In this document: positions 38,123 to 46,370 of the stretch, piece by piece | Layout: each line of letters begins with the position of its first letter | Numbering within the stretch: position 1 is the stretch's first letter | Assembly: GCF_003217215.1 (NCBI RefSeq) | Contig: NZ_QJTD01000001.1 | Coordinates: 868,001-932,000 of the forward strand | Source of the DNA: Winogradskyella epiphytica | Lineage (GTDB): Bacteria; Bacteroidota; Bacteroidia; Flavobacteriales; Flavobacteriaceae | DNA: 64,000 bases | Reading direction: 5' to 3' | Notes under the pieces: model-generated | The model's database searches: none | Told to the model about the DNA's origin: nothing | What the model saw: only the letters and a program-made list of their open reading frames with translations | Translations under genes and position numbers: made by a program

Positions 38123-38181
38123 TCACGTGTCGTCACTATATTTAAAGTTTATAAATTGAAGATTTATTTTTAGAGAAAATC

Positions 38182-39873
38182 ATGCGTTGGACATTAAAAC
38201 CAATACCAGAACCGTCAAAGGTTGAAAGATTAAAGAATGAGCTTCAAGTCGATGACATCATTGCGACCTTATTAGTGCAACGTGGTATCGACTCTTTTGA
38301 TATCGCCAAAAAGTTTTTCAGACCAAGTTTTGAAGACCTTCATGATCCCTATTTGATGAAGGATATGGATAAGGCAGTTGCGAGGATAGAAAAAGCCTTG
38401 GAAGATGGAGAAAATATCATGGTTTATGGTGATTATGATGTCGACGGTACAACGTCGGTTGCCCTAATGTCTTCATACTTAAAAACGAGAACCGAACAGA
38501 TTGCAACCTATATTCCGGATCGATATGATGAAGGTTATGGTATTTCCTATAAAGGCATTGACTTTGCTCATGACAATGATATTTCATTAATTATTGCTCT
38601 AGACTGTGGTATTAAAGCCATTGACAAAGTTGCATATGCAAAAGAAAAGAATATTGATTTTATTATTTGTGATCACCATAGGCCAGGAGATAAGATCCCT
38701 GATGCTGTTGCAGTTTTAGACCCCAAACGAGCCGATTGTAACTATCCTTTTAAAGAGTTATGTGGTTGTGGTGTAGGATTTAAGTTGATTACCGCACTAG
38801 CCTCAAATCAAGGACAAACAGTTGAAGATTTAACGGAGTATTTGGATTTAGTAGCCACTGCAATTGGAGCGGATATTGTTCCTATTGTCGATGAGAACAG
38901 GGCTTTAGCGTATATGGGTTTAAATGTGATTAACACCAATCCGAGACCTGGCATGAAAGCTATTATTGCCGAAGTGAAAAAGGATATACTCACTATTACC
39001 GATGTGGTTTTTATCATCGCTCCAAGAATAAATGCAGCAGGTCGTATGAAACACGGTAATCATGCCGTGACACTTTTAACTGAAACTGATTTTAATCTTG
39101 CTGCTAATTTTGCTGTAGAAATTGATGAATTCAATACAGACCGACGAGAAACTGATAAGCGAATTACAGAAGAAGCCTTAGTTCAAATTGAAAATAATGA
39201 TGAACAAGAAGGTTTTACAACTGTGGTTTATGACGAAACTTGGCATAAAGGTGTGATTGGGATTGTAGCGTCACGATTAACAGAAACTTATTATAGACCG
39301 ACTTTGGTATTTACTAAAAGTGGTGATAAGTTGGCGGCTTCAGCACGTTCTGTTTCAGGATTTGATGTTTATAATGCACTGGAAGTCTGTTCAGAATATA
39401 TAGAACAGTTTGGTGGCCATAAGTATGCCGCTGGTTTAACCTTAGATCCGAAAAACTACGATGCTTTTAAAGCTAAATTTGAAAGTGTTGTTAAAGAAAC
39501 TATCGACCCGAAATTGTTAACACAAGAATTAAAAATCGATATGGCAATTGAGCTTGGACAAATCAATGAAAAGTTAATGCGAATTCTTAAGCAATTTGCC
39601 CCTTTTGGTCCAGGTAATTTATCTCCAGTTTTTATGTCTCAAAATATTAAAGATACGGGTTGGGGAAAATGTGTAGGTGAAGATGATAAGCATATTAGAT
39701 TAACGGTAACACAATCTTTCAATGATAGAATAGTGTGTATTGGATTTGGTTTGGGAGATAAATTAGATATTACTAAAAACAAACGACCATTTAGAGCAGC
39801 CTACGCTATCGATGAAAATCATTGGAATGGAGCAGTGAGTTTACAGTTAAAATTGAAGGATATCAAAGAATAA
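38182..39873 (+). CDS. recJ: Single-stranded-DNA-specific exonuclease RecJ
   Basis: 5'-3' ssDNA exonuclease of mismatch, base-excision and RecF-type repair. DHH-family metal motifs: GDYDVDGT (83-90), ALDCGIKA (139-146) and CDHHRPGD (163-170). The DHHA1 motif FGGHKYAAGL and a C-terminal OB domain follow. 563 residues, normal length. The window also encodes AddA/AddB-like proteins, so both recombinational routes seem present in this organism. Confidence 0.95.
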   Translation: MRWTLKPIPEPSKVERLKNELQVDDIIATLLVQRGIDSFDIAKKFFRPSFEDLHDPYLMKDMDKAVARIEKALEDGENIMVYGDYDVDGTTSVALMSSYLKTRTEQIATYIPDRYDEGYGISYKGIDFAHDNDISLIIALDCGIKAIDKVAYAKEKNIDFIICDHHRPGDKIPDAVAVLDPKRADCNYPFKELCGCGVGFKLITALASNQGQTVEDLTEYLDLVATAIGADIVPIVDENRALAYMGLNVINTNPRPGMKAIIAEVKKDILTITDVVFIIAPRINAAGRMKHGNHAVTLLTETDFNLAANFAVEIDEFNTDRRETDKRITEEALVQIENNDEQEGFTTVVYDETWHKGVIGIVASRLTETYYRPTLVFTKSGDKLAASARSVSGFDVYNALEVCSEYIEQFGGHKYAAGLTLDPKNYDAFKAKFESVVKETIDPKLLTQELKIDMAIELGQINEKLMRILKQFAPFGPGNLSPVFMSQNIKDTGWGKCVGEDDKHIRLTVTQSFNDRIVCIGFGLGDKLDITKNKRPFRAAYAIDENHWNGAVSLQLKLKDIKE

Positions 39874-39945
39874 TTTTCGGAGACAAGATTTTTAATTTAA
39901 AATAACAAAAAAATTAAGAGGTTTCCGTTTTCACGCAAAGTAAAC

Positions 39946-41217
39946 ATGGCAAAAAATGATCCTTACGCAGCTCTTAGAATAAAAGAATTTAATATTTTTT
40001 TATTAGTTCGTTTTGCCTTGGTGTTTGGATGGTCAATGCAATTTGTAGTTATCGAGTGGCAAGTTTATTCTTTAACGCAAGACCCATTATCACTGGGAAT
40101 TATCGGACTGTGTGAATTTGTACCAGCTTTTTTATTAGCGCCTTTCGCGGGTCATATTGTAGATAAAAAAGAAAAGCGAAACTTATTCACGCTTTGTATT
40201 GCCCTTTTTTCAATAATCAGTTTTGGTTTATTTTGGTTGACTACAAATTATATTGAAACGTCCTGGAAAACAAATACGATACTATATGGTATCTATGGTT
40301 TAGTATTTTTTGGTGGTATCTTGAGGGCGTTTTTTGGGCCTACAATTTTTTCGCTTATTGCCTTAATAGTTCCTAAGAAAATATATCCTAACGCAGCGAC
40401 ATGGAGTAGTAGTACTTGGAAAGGCGCAAGCGTTTTCGGTGCATTAAGTGGAGGTCTTTTAATTGCTTGGATAGGAGTTAACTATACCCTAGGCATAATT
40501 TTTTTACTTGTAGTAATTGCCTTTACTTTAGTTTTTCAAATTAAGAAGAAGCCGATTTTATATCAACAGACTAATGAGTCTGTTAAAGAGAGTTTAAAGG
40601 CTGGACTTCAATTTGTGTTTAGTGATAAAGTTATTTTAGGAGCACTGACCTTAGATATGATAGCTGTACTCTTTGGTGGAGCCGTTGCCATTTTTGCCGT
40701 TTTTGCAAAGGATATTTTAGATGCAGGACCAAAAGCTTTTGGTTTGCTGAATGCTGCTCTTTCTTCAGGTAGTATATTAACTATGTTTGCTACAACTTAT
40801 TTGCCAATTACTAAGAATACAGGAAAAAAGCTGCTTATTGCGGTGTTCGGTTTTGGGGTTTGTATGATGATTTTTGGTGCGTCAAAAGTGTTGTGGTTGA
40901 GTTTAGTAGCACTTTTCCTTTCCGGCGTATTTGACGGTGTATCTATGGTAATTCGTCAGACAATTTTACAAATTAAAACACCAGATGCCATGCGTGGGCG
41001 AGTAGGAGCTGTAAACTCAATGTTTGTCGGTTCCTCTAATGAGCTTGGTGCTTTGGAGAGCGGTATCGCCGCAAGGATTTTTGGTGCGCCATTAGCAGTG
41101 ATTCTTGGTGGAGCAGTGACATTACTTACTGTCACGACGATAAGCATTAAAAACAAGTCATTAAGAGACTTAGATTTGCGAAAAGATATCGCAGACTATG
41201 AAATAGGGGAGGATTAG
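39946..41217 (+). CDS. MFS transporter, EntS-like
   Basis: 423 residues with about 12 TM segments in the inner membrane. The loop motif FAGHIVDKKEKRNLF between TM2 and TM3 is the MFS signature region, and GALSGGLLIAW and the C-terminal RGRVGAVNSMFVGSSNELGALESG match enterobactin-exporter-like (MFS_3) proteins. Probably a drug or metabolite exporter; cargo unknown. The stop overlaps the convergent lpxH stop by 4 bases (41214-41217). No siderophore genes are in the window. Confidence 0.87.
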   Translation: MAKNDPYAALRIKEFNIFLLVRFALVFGWSMQFVVIEWQVYSLTQDPLSLGIIGLCEFVPAFLLAPFAGHIVDKKEKRNLFTLCIALFSIISFGLFWLTTNYIETSWKTNTILYGIYGLVFFGGILRAFFGPTIFSLIALIVPKKIYPNAATWSSSTWKGASVFGALSGGLLIAWIGVNYTLGIIFLLVVIAFTLVFQIKKKPILYQQTNESVKESLKAGLQFVFSDKVILGALTLDMIAVLFGGAVAIFAVFAKDILDAGPKAFGLLNAALSSGSILTMFATTYLPITKNTGKKLLIAVFGFGVCMMIFGASKVLWLSLVALFLSGVFDGVSMVIRQTILQIKTPDAMRGRVGAVNSMFVGSSNELGALESGIAARIFGAPLAVILGGAVTLLTVTTISIKNKSLRDLDLRKDIADYEIGED

Positions 41218-42008
41218 AATTTCTTTAACTTGAAGTTTTTCCCATCAAAAACACCATAAGTATAATACTGAATCCAGTCTCCTAGATTTATATATTTAGA
41301 ATGATCTTTAAGTGGAATTTCCAAAGGGAGGTGCCTATGACCAAACACGAAATAATCACGATGTTTTTCTTCAAGTTTACGCTTGCAATAAGCGACTAAC
41401 CATTCATTGTCTTCACCTAAAAATTTAGCATCTTCATCACCTGAAATCAGCTTGTTTTTTACAGACATATACTGTCCAACTCTAACTCCAATATCTGGGT
41501 GCACCCATTTAAATAGCCATTGAAAAAGCGGATTGGTGAATACTTTTTTCATTCGTTTATAGCCTTTGTCTTCAGGGCCTAAGCCATCACCATGACCGAT
41601 AAAAAAAGAGGTTTTAGAATTAGGTGTTCCAGCTCCAGAACTAATGATGAATTCTCTAGGCTCATGATAAACAGGAATGCCAAGTTCTTCTTCAAAATAA
41701 CCATTCATCCATAAATCGTGATTCCCAACAAAAAAATAGATAGGAATTCCAGAATCACTAATTTCTGCCAGTTTTCCTAAGGTTCGCGTGAAGCCTTTTG
41801 GTACAACTGTTTTATATTCAAACCAAAAATCGAATAAATCGCCTAGTAGAAAAATTGCTGCAGCATCCTGCTTTACTTCATCTAACCAAGCAACAAATTT
41901 TTGTTCACGTGGTTTGGAGGCTTCAGTAGTTGGAGCTCCAAGATGATTATCTGATGAGAAGTAGATTTTCTTTCCTTCGGGAAGTGTTATGTGATGCGGT
42001 TTATTCAT
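41214..42008 (-). CDS. lpxH: UDP-2,3-diacylglucosamine diphosphatase (LpxH-like)
   Basis: Calcineurin-like phosphoesterase hydrolysing UDP-2,3-diacylglucosamine to lipid X in lipid A synthesis. Five metal motifs are in order: SSDNHLGAPT, LGDLFDFW, VGNHDLWMNG, IGHGDGLG and VFGHRHLPLEI. The frame reaches back to a TTG at 42032, but ATG 42008 (MNKPHHITLPEGKKIYF) is the natural start and leaves an 8-base overlap with queD. 264 residues. It is transcribed directly after queD, so the two are coupled despite unrelated roles. Confidence 0.88.
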   Translation of the reverse strand: MNKPHHITLPEGKKIYFSSDNHLGAPTTEASKPREQKFVAWLDEVKQDAAAIFLLGDLFDFWFEYKTVVPKGFTRTLGKLAEISDSGIPIYFFVGNHDLWMNGYFEEELGIPVYHEPREFIISSGAGTPNSKTSFFIGHGDGLGPEDKGYKRMKKVFTNPLFQWLFKWVHPDIGVRVGQYMSVKNKLISGDEDAKFLGEDNEWLVAYCKRKLEEKHRDYFVFGHRHLPLEIPLKDHSKYINLGDWIQYYTYGVFDGKNFKLKKF

Positions 42009-42453
42009 TATCAGAAGCGTACCATTCAGCAAAGCTGGACGTTGTTTCTTGAAGTTTTAAAGAATGAAGCTTTATTGTTTTTGGTAATCGCTCTTTTATT
42101 TTTTCAGCAAAATCTATAACCATCATTTCACTTGTTGGTTGGTAGTCTACTAATAAAACATTGTGATCTCTCTGTTGCAGCTCCTTAGCAAGCTCAACAT
42201 GTGGCGTGTTTTTATTAAAAACCGTAGCGTGATCAAAAACATCTACAATTTCTTCTTTCACAATTTTCTTTAAATCACCAAAGTCTATAACCATTCCAAA
42301 TTTCACATTGGTATTATCGGAGATCGGTGTGCCAATTACGGTAACAAACAGACTGTAACTATGTCCATGAACATTTTTGCACTTACCGTCGTAACCATAA
42401 AGTGCGTGGCCTGTTTCAAAAGAAAACTGTTTTGTAATACGAATCTTGTTCAT
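42001..42453 (-). CDS. queD: 6-carboxytetrahydropterin synthase
   Basis: Converts dihydroneopterin triphosphate to 6-carboxytetrahydropterin on the queuosine/7-deazaguanine route. Zinc histidines in SFETGHALYG and NVHGHSYSLFV, the catalytic cysteine in DGKCKNVHGH, and the C-terminal LKLQETTSSFAEWY are all there. 150 residues. No queC, queE or queF gene is next to it. It overlaps lpxH. Confidence 0.93.
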   Translation of the reverse strand: MNKIRITKQFSFETGHALYGYDGKCKNVHGHSYSLFVTVIGTPISDNTNVKFGMVIDFGDLKKIVKEEIVDVFDHATVFNKNTPHVELAKELQQRDHNVLLVDYQPTSEMMVIDFAEKIKERLPKTIKLHSLKLQETTSSFAEWYASDNE

Positions 42454-42510
42454 GCAAATTTATTTAAGATACAAAGATATTATAAATGTAAAAGGAAATG
42501 GTTTTTAGAT

Positions 42511-42518
42511 TACATTTG
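42511..42518 (+). promoter_or_regulatory. -7 element TACATTTG upstream of the leader ORF and 2OG oxygenase
   Basis: Exact TAnnTTTG, about 36 bases before the leader ATG at 42547. Between them lies AGGAG (42536-42540), a canonical Shine-Dalgarno 6 bases before that ATG, which is unusual in this phylum and favours translation of the leader. Confidence 0.5.
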
Positions 42519-42546
42519 CGCACTTTTTTTAAAATAGGAGTATATA

Positions 42547-42579
42547 ATGAATCAAATTCTTATCTCTAGTCTAGCGTGA
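42547..42579 (+). CDS. Putative 10-residue leader peptide coupled to the 2OG oxygenase
   Basis: ATG 42547 opens a 10-codon frame (MNQILISSLA) whose stop TGA overlaps the GTG start of the oxygenase as GTGA (42576-42579). It has the only good Shine-Dalgarno in the area, whereas the GTG has none. Two readings are possible: a translated leader that delivers ribosomes to the oxygenase by reinitiation, or a one-base indel that has split the true N terminus from the oxygenase frame. Confidence 0.4.
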   Translation: MNQILISSLA

Positions 42580-43205
42580 GCAGCCTGTTTGAAGCTATTC
42601 CGTTTGTTGAAAATACGCTGTATGAATCTATCATTTCAGACATTTCGACTCAAAAATACAGTATTATAGATAACTTCTTTACAACTGAAGAGGTTTTAGC
42701 CTTGCGTGATTCTCTACTTCTTAAGTATGAAGAAGATGCGTTTAAGAAATCGGCTATAGGTAATAAAGACAATGAGGTTGTAAAAAAAGCAGTAAGAGGC
42801 GACATTATTCTGTGGATAGATGAGCGTTCTTGTAATGCGGCTGAGGAACTATTTTTTGCTAAAATTAATGACTTGAAAGATTACCTCAATCGCACTTGTT
42901 TTTTGGGTATTAATCAGAAGGAATTTCACTATGCAATTTATCCTAAAGACACCTACTATAAGCGTCATTTAGATACCTTCCAGAATGATGACAGACGAAA
43001 ACTATCATTTGTTTGTTATCTAAATAATGAGGATTGGAAACCCGAAAATGGTGGAGAACTTGTACTATATCTCAATAGTGAGGAAAAGGCTATTTACCCT
43101 TTCCCTGGAAAGGTTGTTATTTTTGAAAGTCAAGTTTTAGAGCATGAGGTTAAACCTGTTAATACACCAAGGTTGAGCATTACAGGTTGGTTGAAAACGC
43201 GATAA
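42576..43205 (+). CDS. 2-oxoglutarate/Fe(II)-dependent oxygenase superfamily protein
   Basis: 209 residues. The double-stranded beta-helix iron ligands follow the H-x-D...H pattern: His and Asp in YYKRHLDTFQ, distal histidine in VLEHEVKPV, and the 2-oxoglutarate arginine in TPRLSITGW. FVCYLNNEDWKPENGGELVLY is the strand pair of prolyl-4-hydroxylase-like enzymes. Target is unknown; a protein residue is plausible. The frame begins with GTG at 42576; no in-frame ATG is upstream. See the leader ORF for how it may be translated. Confidence 0.85.
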   Translation: MSSLFEAIPFVENTLYESIISDISTQKYSIIDNFFTTEEVLALRDSLLLKYEEDAFKKSAIGNKDNEVVKKAVRGDIILWIDERSCNAAEELFFAKINDLKDYLNRTCFLGINQKEFHYAIYPKDTYYKRHLDTFQNDDRRKLSFVCYLNNEDWKPENGGELVLYLNSEEKAIYPFPGKVVIFESQVLEHEVKPVNTPRLSITGWLKTR

Positions 43206-43212
43206 CAGAGAA

Positions 43213-43311
43213 TTAACGACGCTTGTTTCTGTTGTAGAAATACACAATAATAAGTACAAGCGCAAGTAGGAGAAAGAGACCATTGCCTCCTAAAAAACTA
43301 AGTATATCCAT
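43213..43311 (-). CDS. Single-pass membrane microprotein (32 residues)
   Basis: ATG at 43309-43311, stop at 43213-43215. The product begins MDILSFLGGNG, continues as one hydrophobic helix (about 12-25, FLLLALVLIIVYFY) and ends in a basic tail, NRNKRR. That is a clean N-out/C-in single-pass membrane protein by the positive-inside rule. It starts one base after the stop of the 58-residue gene, so the two are translated as a pair. It is too short for most gene callers. No family is recognised and there is no functional clue beyond its place behind a MATE transporter. Confidence 0.6.
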   Translation of the reverse strand: MDILSFLGGNGLFLLLALVLIIVYFYNRNKRR

Positions 43312-43312
43312 A

Positions 43313-43489
43313 TTATTCTTCTTTAAATCTGTTTTTATTATATCTATAGACGGCGTAAGCAATAGCCACTAAAAGAACAAAAGGCAAAAGTGTACCTATA
43401 AATACGCCAATCCCATAGCTGCTATCAGGTGCGTCCTTTAGCTTTTCATTTATATCTACGTCCTGTAGTAATGTAATTAAAAGGTTCAT
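43313..43489 (-). CDS. Single-pass membrane microprotein (58 residues)
   Basis: ATG at 43487-43489, stop at 43313-43315. It has an N-terminal charged, probably external segment (DVDINEKLKDAPDSSYG), one TM helix (about 29-47, FIGTLLPFVLLVAIAYAVY) and a basic C terminus (RYNKNRFKEE). Same topology as the 32-residue partner. It follows the MATE stop by 25 bases on the same strand. The layout, coding-like residue use and 1-base junction with its partner support real genes. Function is unknown; a small subunit or regulator of a membrane complex is one possibility. Confidence 0.6.
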   Translation of the reverse strand: MNLLITLLQDVDINEKLKDAPDSSYGIGVFIGTLLPFVLLVAIAYAVYRYNKNRFKEE

Positions 43490-43514
43490 CTATAAAATTG
43501 AATTTCCACCAAAT

Positions 43515-44849
43515 TTACATGTTTTCGGCAAGTGGTTTAAACGTTTTTCTAAATTTTATGATTAGAGGTAATCCTCGAGCAACCATCCATAAGGTGAAGG
43601 CAGTGAAAATTCCATATAATTTGTAATCTAAAGCATCCGTCCATAAAACTATTGGAATAAATACAACAAGTGTAGAAAAAAGTAAAACATTTCTAAGGTA
43701 TTTCATGCGTCCAAGTCCTTTAAATACACCATCGAAAATAAAGGCTAGAGCACATAATGGTTGCATGGCTAAAATAATCCAAAAGATGCTGTAAAATTCC
43801 TTTAGAACTTTGTCATCATTGCTAAAAAGATGTCCGATAGGGTAATAAAACAAGGCACCGATTACCGCGATGATTGAACCAGCAATAATGCCATATTTAA
43901 TTAATTTATTACTTAATTCAATAAGATTTTTATAGTCTTTAGCTCCTAATAATTTCCCTGAAAGAATATTTCCCGCACTCGCATAACCATCAATAAGAAA
44001 AGCACCTAAAAACCACAGGTTAATAGCAATGGTATAGGCGGCAATATAGGAAGCGCCATATTTAGTAGCAAAGCTAGTTCCGAAATATAAGGCAATATTT
44101 AAGGCAATAGTTCTTATAAACAAATTAAGAATCATCAGGACAAATCGTTTGATCTCTGGATTAAATGGAAATTTCACGATTAAAGGAATATCTGTTTTTT
44201 TTAGAATAAAATAGGCAGAAAGTCCTGCCATTAAAAGTTGGGCTATAACACTCGCGTAAGCAGCTCCTTTGATATGCATTGCAGGAATAACACCATCAAC
44301 TCCATAAACAAATGCGAAATCTAAAATTATATTGGCAAGTGCACCTGAAATAGCAATTAACATGGGATAATACGTGTTTTGAAGACCTCTAAATGTACCA
44401 AATACAGCAATGGTAAATAAGGTAAAAGGAAAGCCAAACACTCGAATACGATAATAATCTACACTATAGCTTAAAATCGTATCTGAAGCATTATAGAACT
44501 TAAAAATATGAGATGCTAGTGGGTAGGTTATGACTATAATTAATAGACTTAAAGAAGTAATTAAAAAGATAGCTTGTGCTGGGAGATTTTTAACAGCTTC
44601 AATTTTTCCAGCCCCTAAATATTGAGATACAATGGAAGATATAGCACTTCTAGTTTGTCCTAAAACCCAAATTAACATGGATAAAAAAGTAGTTACAATG
44701 CCAACAGCTGCTAATGATTCTGTTGCGTTATATTCCATATTACCAATAATAGCAGCATCTGTTAAAGACAGGATAGGTTCAGAAACGCCCGCTATTAATG
44801 CGGGTATAGCTAATTTATTAATCTGTTTTAAGGTTATCGTTGAACTCAT
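43515..44849 (-). CDS. MATE family efflux transporter
   Basis: 444 residues with 12 TM segments, Na+- or H+-coupled drug/metabolite antiporter of the DinF/NorM superfamily. The N-terminal LAIPALIAGVSEPILSLTDAAIIG and the FRGLQNTYYPMLIAISGALANIILDFAFVYG block of the DinF-like branch are recognisable. It overlaps the GNAT gene by 4 bases and is followed by two single-pass microproteins, forming a four-gene unit. Cargo is unknown. Confidence 0.9.
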   Translation of the reverse strand: MSSTITLKQINKLAIPALIAGVSEPILSLTDAAIIGNMEYNATESLAAVGIVTTFLSMLIWVLGQTRSAISSIVSQYLGAGKIEAVKNLPAQAIFLITSLSLLIIVITYPLASHIFKFYNASDTILSYSVDYYRIRVFGFPFTLFTIAVFGTFRGLQNTYYPMLIAISGALANIILDFAFVYGVDGVIPAMHIKGAAYASVIAQLLMAGLSAYFILKKTDIPLIVKFPFNPEIKRFVLMILNLFIRTIALNIALYFGTSFATKYGASYIAAYTIAINLWFLGAFLIDGYASAGNILSGKLLGAKDYKNLIELSNKLIKYGIIAGSIIAVIGALFYYPIGHLFSNDDKVLKEFYSIFWIILAMQPLCALAFIFDGVFKGLGRMKYLRNVLLFSTLVVFIPIVLWTDALDYKLYGIFTAFTLWMVARGLPLIIKFRKTFKPLAENM

Positions 44850-45346
44850 AGGACTAATTCGTAACAGTAAAATGGGTATTTGCTTTGATTGGGAAAATAA
44901 ATTTCGCCTAATCGATTATAGCCGCGAAGTTCGTAAAACTTTTGATTTCTTTTGTTTTGAGAGAAAGTATCTAATCTAATAGATGTATAGTTGTTTTCAA
45001 TAGCAAATTGTTCAGCAAAGTCCATAAGCTTTTGAGCATAACCTTTGCCTTGATGTTTAGGGTGAATAGCTAAACGATGAATATAAATATTTCTATCATT
45101 TTTGGTCAGCCAATCTATTGATTCGTATTCAGAATCCATAAATGTGGAAATAACAATACAGCCTTGAATAGTTTTATTGTTTTCTAGTACAAAAAGCTCA
45201 TGTCTGTTGATATCATTCTGAAAAGCTGCCCTATTTGGGTAGGTTTCATTCCACTGATATATTTTATTATCAACCATTGATTTAGCACAGGCTTGAGTAA
45301 TACTAAGAATTATTTCAATATCTTTTTCTTCTGCTTTACGTATCAT
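44846..45346 (-). CDS. GNAT family N-acetyltransferase
   Basis: 166 residues of the Gcn5-related acetyltransferase fold. The acetyl-CoA binding motif A is IHRLAIHPKHQGKGYAQKLMDFA, and the C-terminal strand reads SIRLDTFSQNKRNQKFYELRGYNRLG. Acceptor unknown. The 4-base overlap with the MATE gene means coupled translation; an acetylation-plus-efflux resistance pair is a conjecture only. Confidence 0.87.
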   Translation of the reverse strand: MIRKAEEKDIEIILSITQACAKSMVDNKIYQWNETYPNRAAFQNDINRHELFVLENNKTIQGCIVISTFMDSEYESIDWLTKNDRNIYIHRLAIHPKHQGKGYAQKLMDFAEQFAIENNYTSIRLDTFSQNKRNQKFYELRGYNRLGEIYFPNQSKYPFYCYELVL

Positions 45347-45400
45347 TTTTAATGTTTACTTTTGAAGGATTAACCTTGTAATGAATAAAAATATTAGCAC

Positions 45401-46198
45401 ATGAAAACAATTTTAGTTCCTGTTGGTACTTCGACTAATGCGCAATCGCACTTAAAATATGCTATAGATTTTGCAAGAGCCATTAGTGCTAAAGTTTTTG
45501 TGGTTCAAATATATAATGTTTATAGTAAAGCAGGTTCAATGATTAAGGTTGATCAAATCTTAGAAGCAGAATCTAAAGCCTTTTTAGAAAAGCATGTGGC
45601 TTCAATAAACACAGAAGGGGTTGAGGTGCATACTAAGACCTATAAGGGAAAGTTAATTAAGACCTTAGAAAGAGTTTGTCAGGATTTAGAGGTAGACTTA
45701 GTGGTATTAGAACCTAGAACTAACTCAATTAAAGATGAAGTGTATTTAGGAAAAACCTCAGGTAAGATTATTAAGCGAACTCATATTCCCGCTTTAATTG
45801 TTCCTGAAGGTTGTGAATTTAAACCCTACTCTAATATTTTAATGGCTGTTAAATCTGCTTTGATAAAAAAAGACAGAGTTTTACAACCTTTAAAAACTAT
45901 AAAAGCGCATTTTAAATCGGTAGTAACCTTGTTATTGGTGAAAACACCACATCATAAGGAGTCAGATTTTGAAATAAATAAGGAATTAGAATCTATTATT
46001 TCAACCACTCAAATTACCGAAAGTCCTACAACCTTTATGGCTGTTTTGGAGCATCACAAAGAAAATGAAGCTGATTTATTATGCGTAGTAAGACGCAAAC
46101 GTGGATTTTTTAATAAGCTGTGGGAAAAGGATACTATTTTAAAGAAAGATTTTTATACGAAGACGATGCCCGTTTTGGTGTTAAGTGAATTGAAATAA
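45401..46198 (+). CDS. Universal stress protein (tandem UspA domains)
   Basis: 265 residues. The first UspA domain (about 1-145) has ILVPVGTSTNAQSHLKYAIDFARA and DLVVLEPRTN. The second (about 146-265) is more divergent: it starts SNILMAVKSALIKKDRVLQPL and lacks the usual ATP-binding G-x2-G-x9-G set. Cytosolic stress-linked protein, exact role unknown. It is divergent from the GNAT-MATE unit, 54 bases apart. Confidence 0.8.
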   Translation: MKTILVPVGTSTNAQSHLKYAIDFARAISAKVFVVQIYNVYSKAGSMIKVDQILEAESKAFLEKHVASINTEGVEVHTKTYKGKLIKTLERVCQDLEVDLVVLEPRTNSIKDEVYLGKTSGKIIKRTHIPALIVPEGCEFKPYSNILMAVKSALIKKDRVLQPLKTIKAHFKSVVTLLLVKTPHHKESDFEINKELESIISTTQITESPTTFMAVLEHHKENEADLLCVVRRKRGFFNKLWEKDTILKKDFYTKTMPVLVLSELK

Positions 46199-46247
46199 TA
46201 ACTTCTTCAAAATGGTCTTTTAGGATAATAGTTCTATTAAATAAGTC

Positions 46248-46255
46248 TATATTTG
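46248..46255 (+). promoter_or_regulatory. -7 element TATATTTG of tRNA-Ala
   Basis: Exact TAnnTTTG ending 10 bases before the mature tRNA 5' end, the expected distance for a short leader. Confidence 0.6.
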
Positions 46256-46265
46256 AAGCATATTT

Positions 46266-46339
46266 GGGGATGTAGCTCAGTTGGCTAGAGCGCTTGACTG
46301 GCAGTCAAGAGGTCGTCGGTTCGAGCCCGATCTTCTCCA
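46266..46339 (+). tRNA. tRNA-Ala (GGC anticodon)
   Basis: 74-nt cloverleaf. The acceptor arm GGGGATG pairs with CTTCTCC and keeps the G3-U70 wobble that is the main alanine identity element; it has one U6-U67 mismatch. The anticodon stem CTTGA/TCAAG encloses loop CTGGCAG with anticodon GGC. T arm is GTCGG-TTCGAGC-CCGAT. Discriminator A73 is followed by C, A, so CCA is not fully encoded. A terminator follows directly. Confidence 0.95.
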
Positions 46340-46340
46340 C

Positions 46341-46370
46341 AAAAAGCGTGTTTAGAGCACGCTTTTTTTT
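46341..46370. terminator. Bidirectional terminator between tRNA-Ala and the alpha/beta hydrolase
   Basis: A 10-bp stem (46341-46350 with 46358-46367), a 7-base loop and a run of eight T on the plus strand, with five A at the base serving the minus strand. It overlaps the hydrolase stop codon by two bases, so both convergent units end on it. Confidence 0.88.

Noticed and set aside
42009..42032. TTG start extending lpxH into queD
   Set aside because: ATG 42008 is a better start and matches the family; the extra 8 residues come from the antisense-free overlap with queD.
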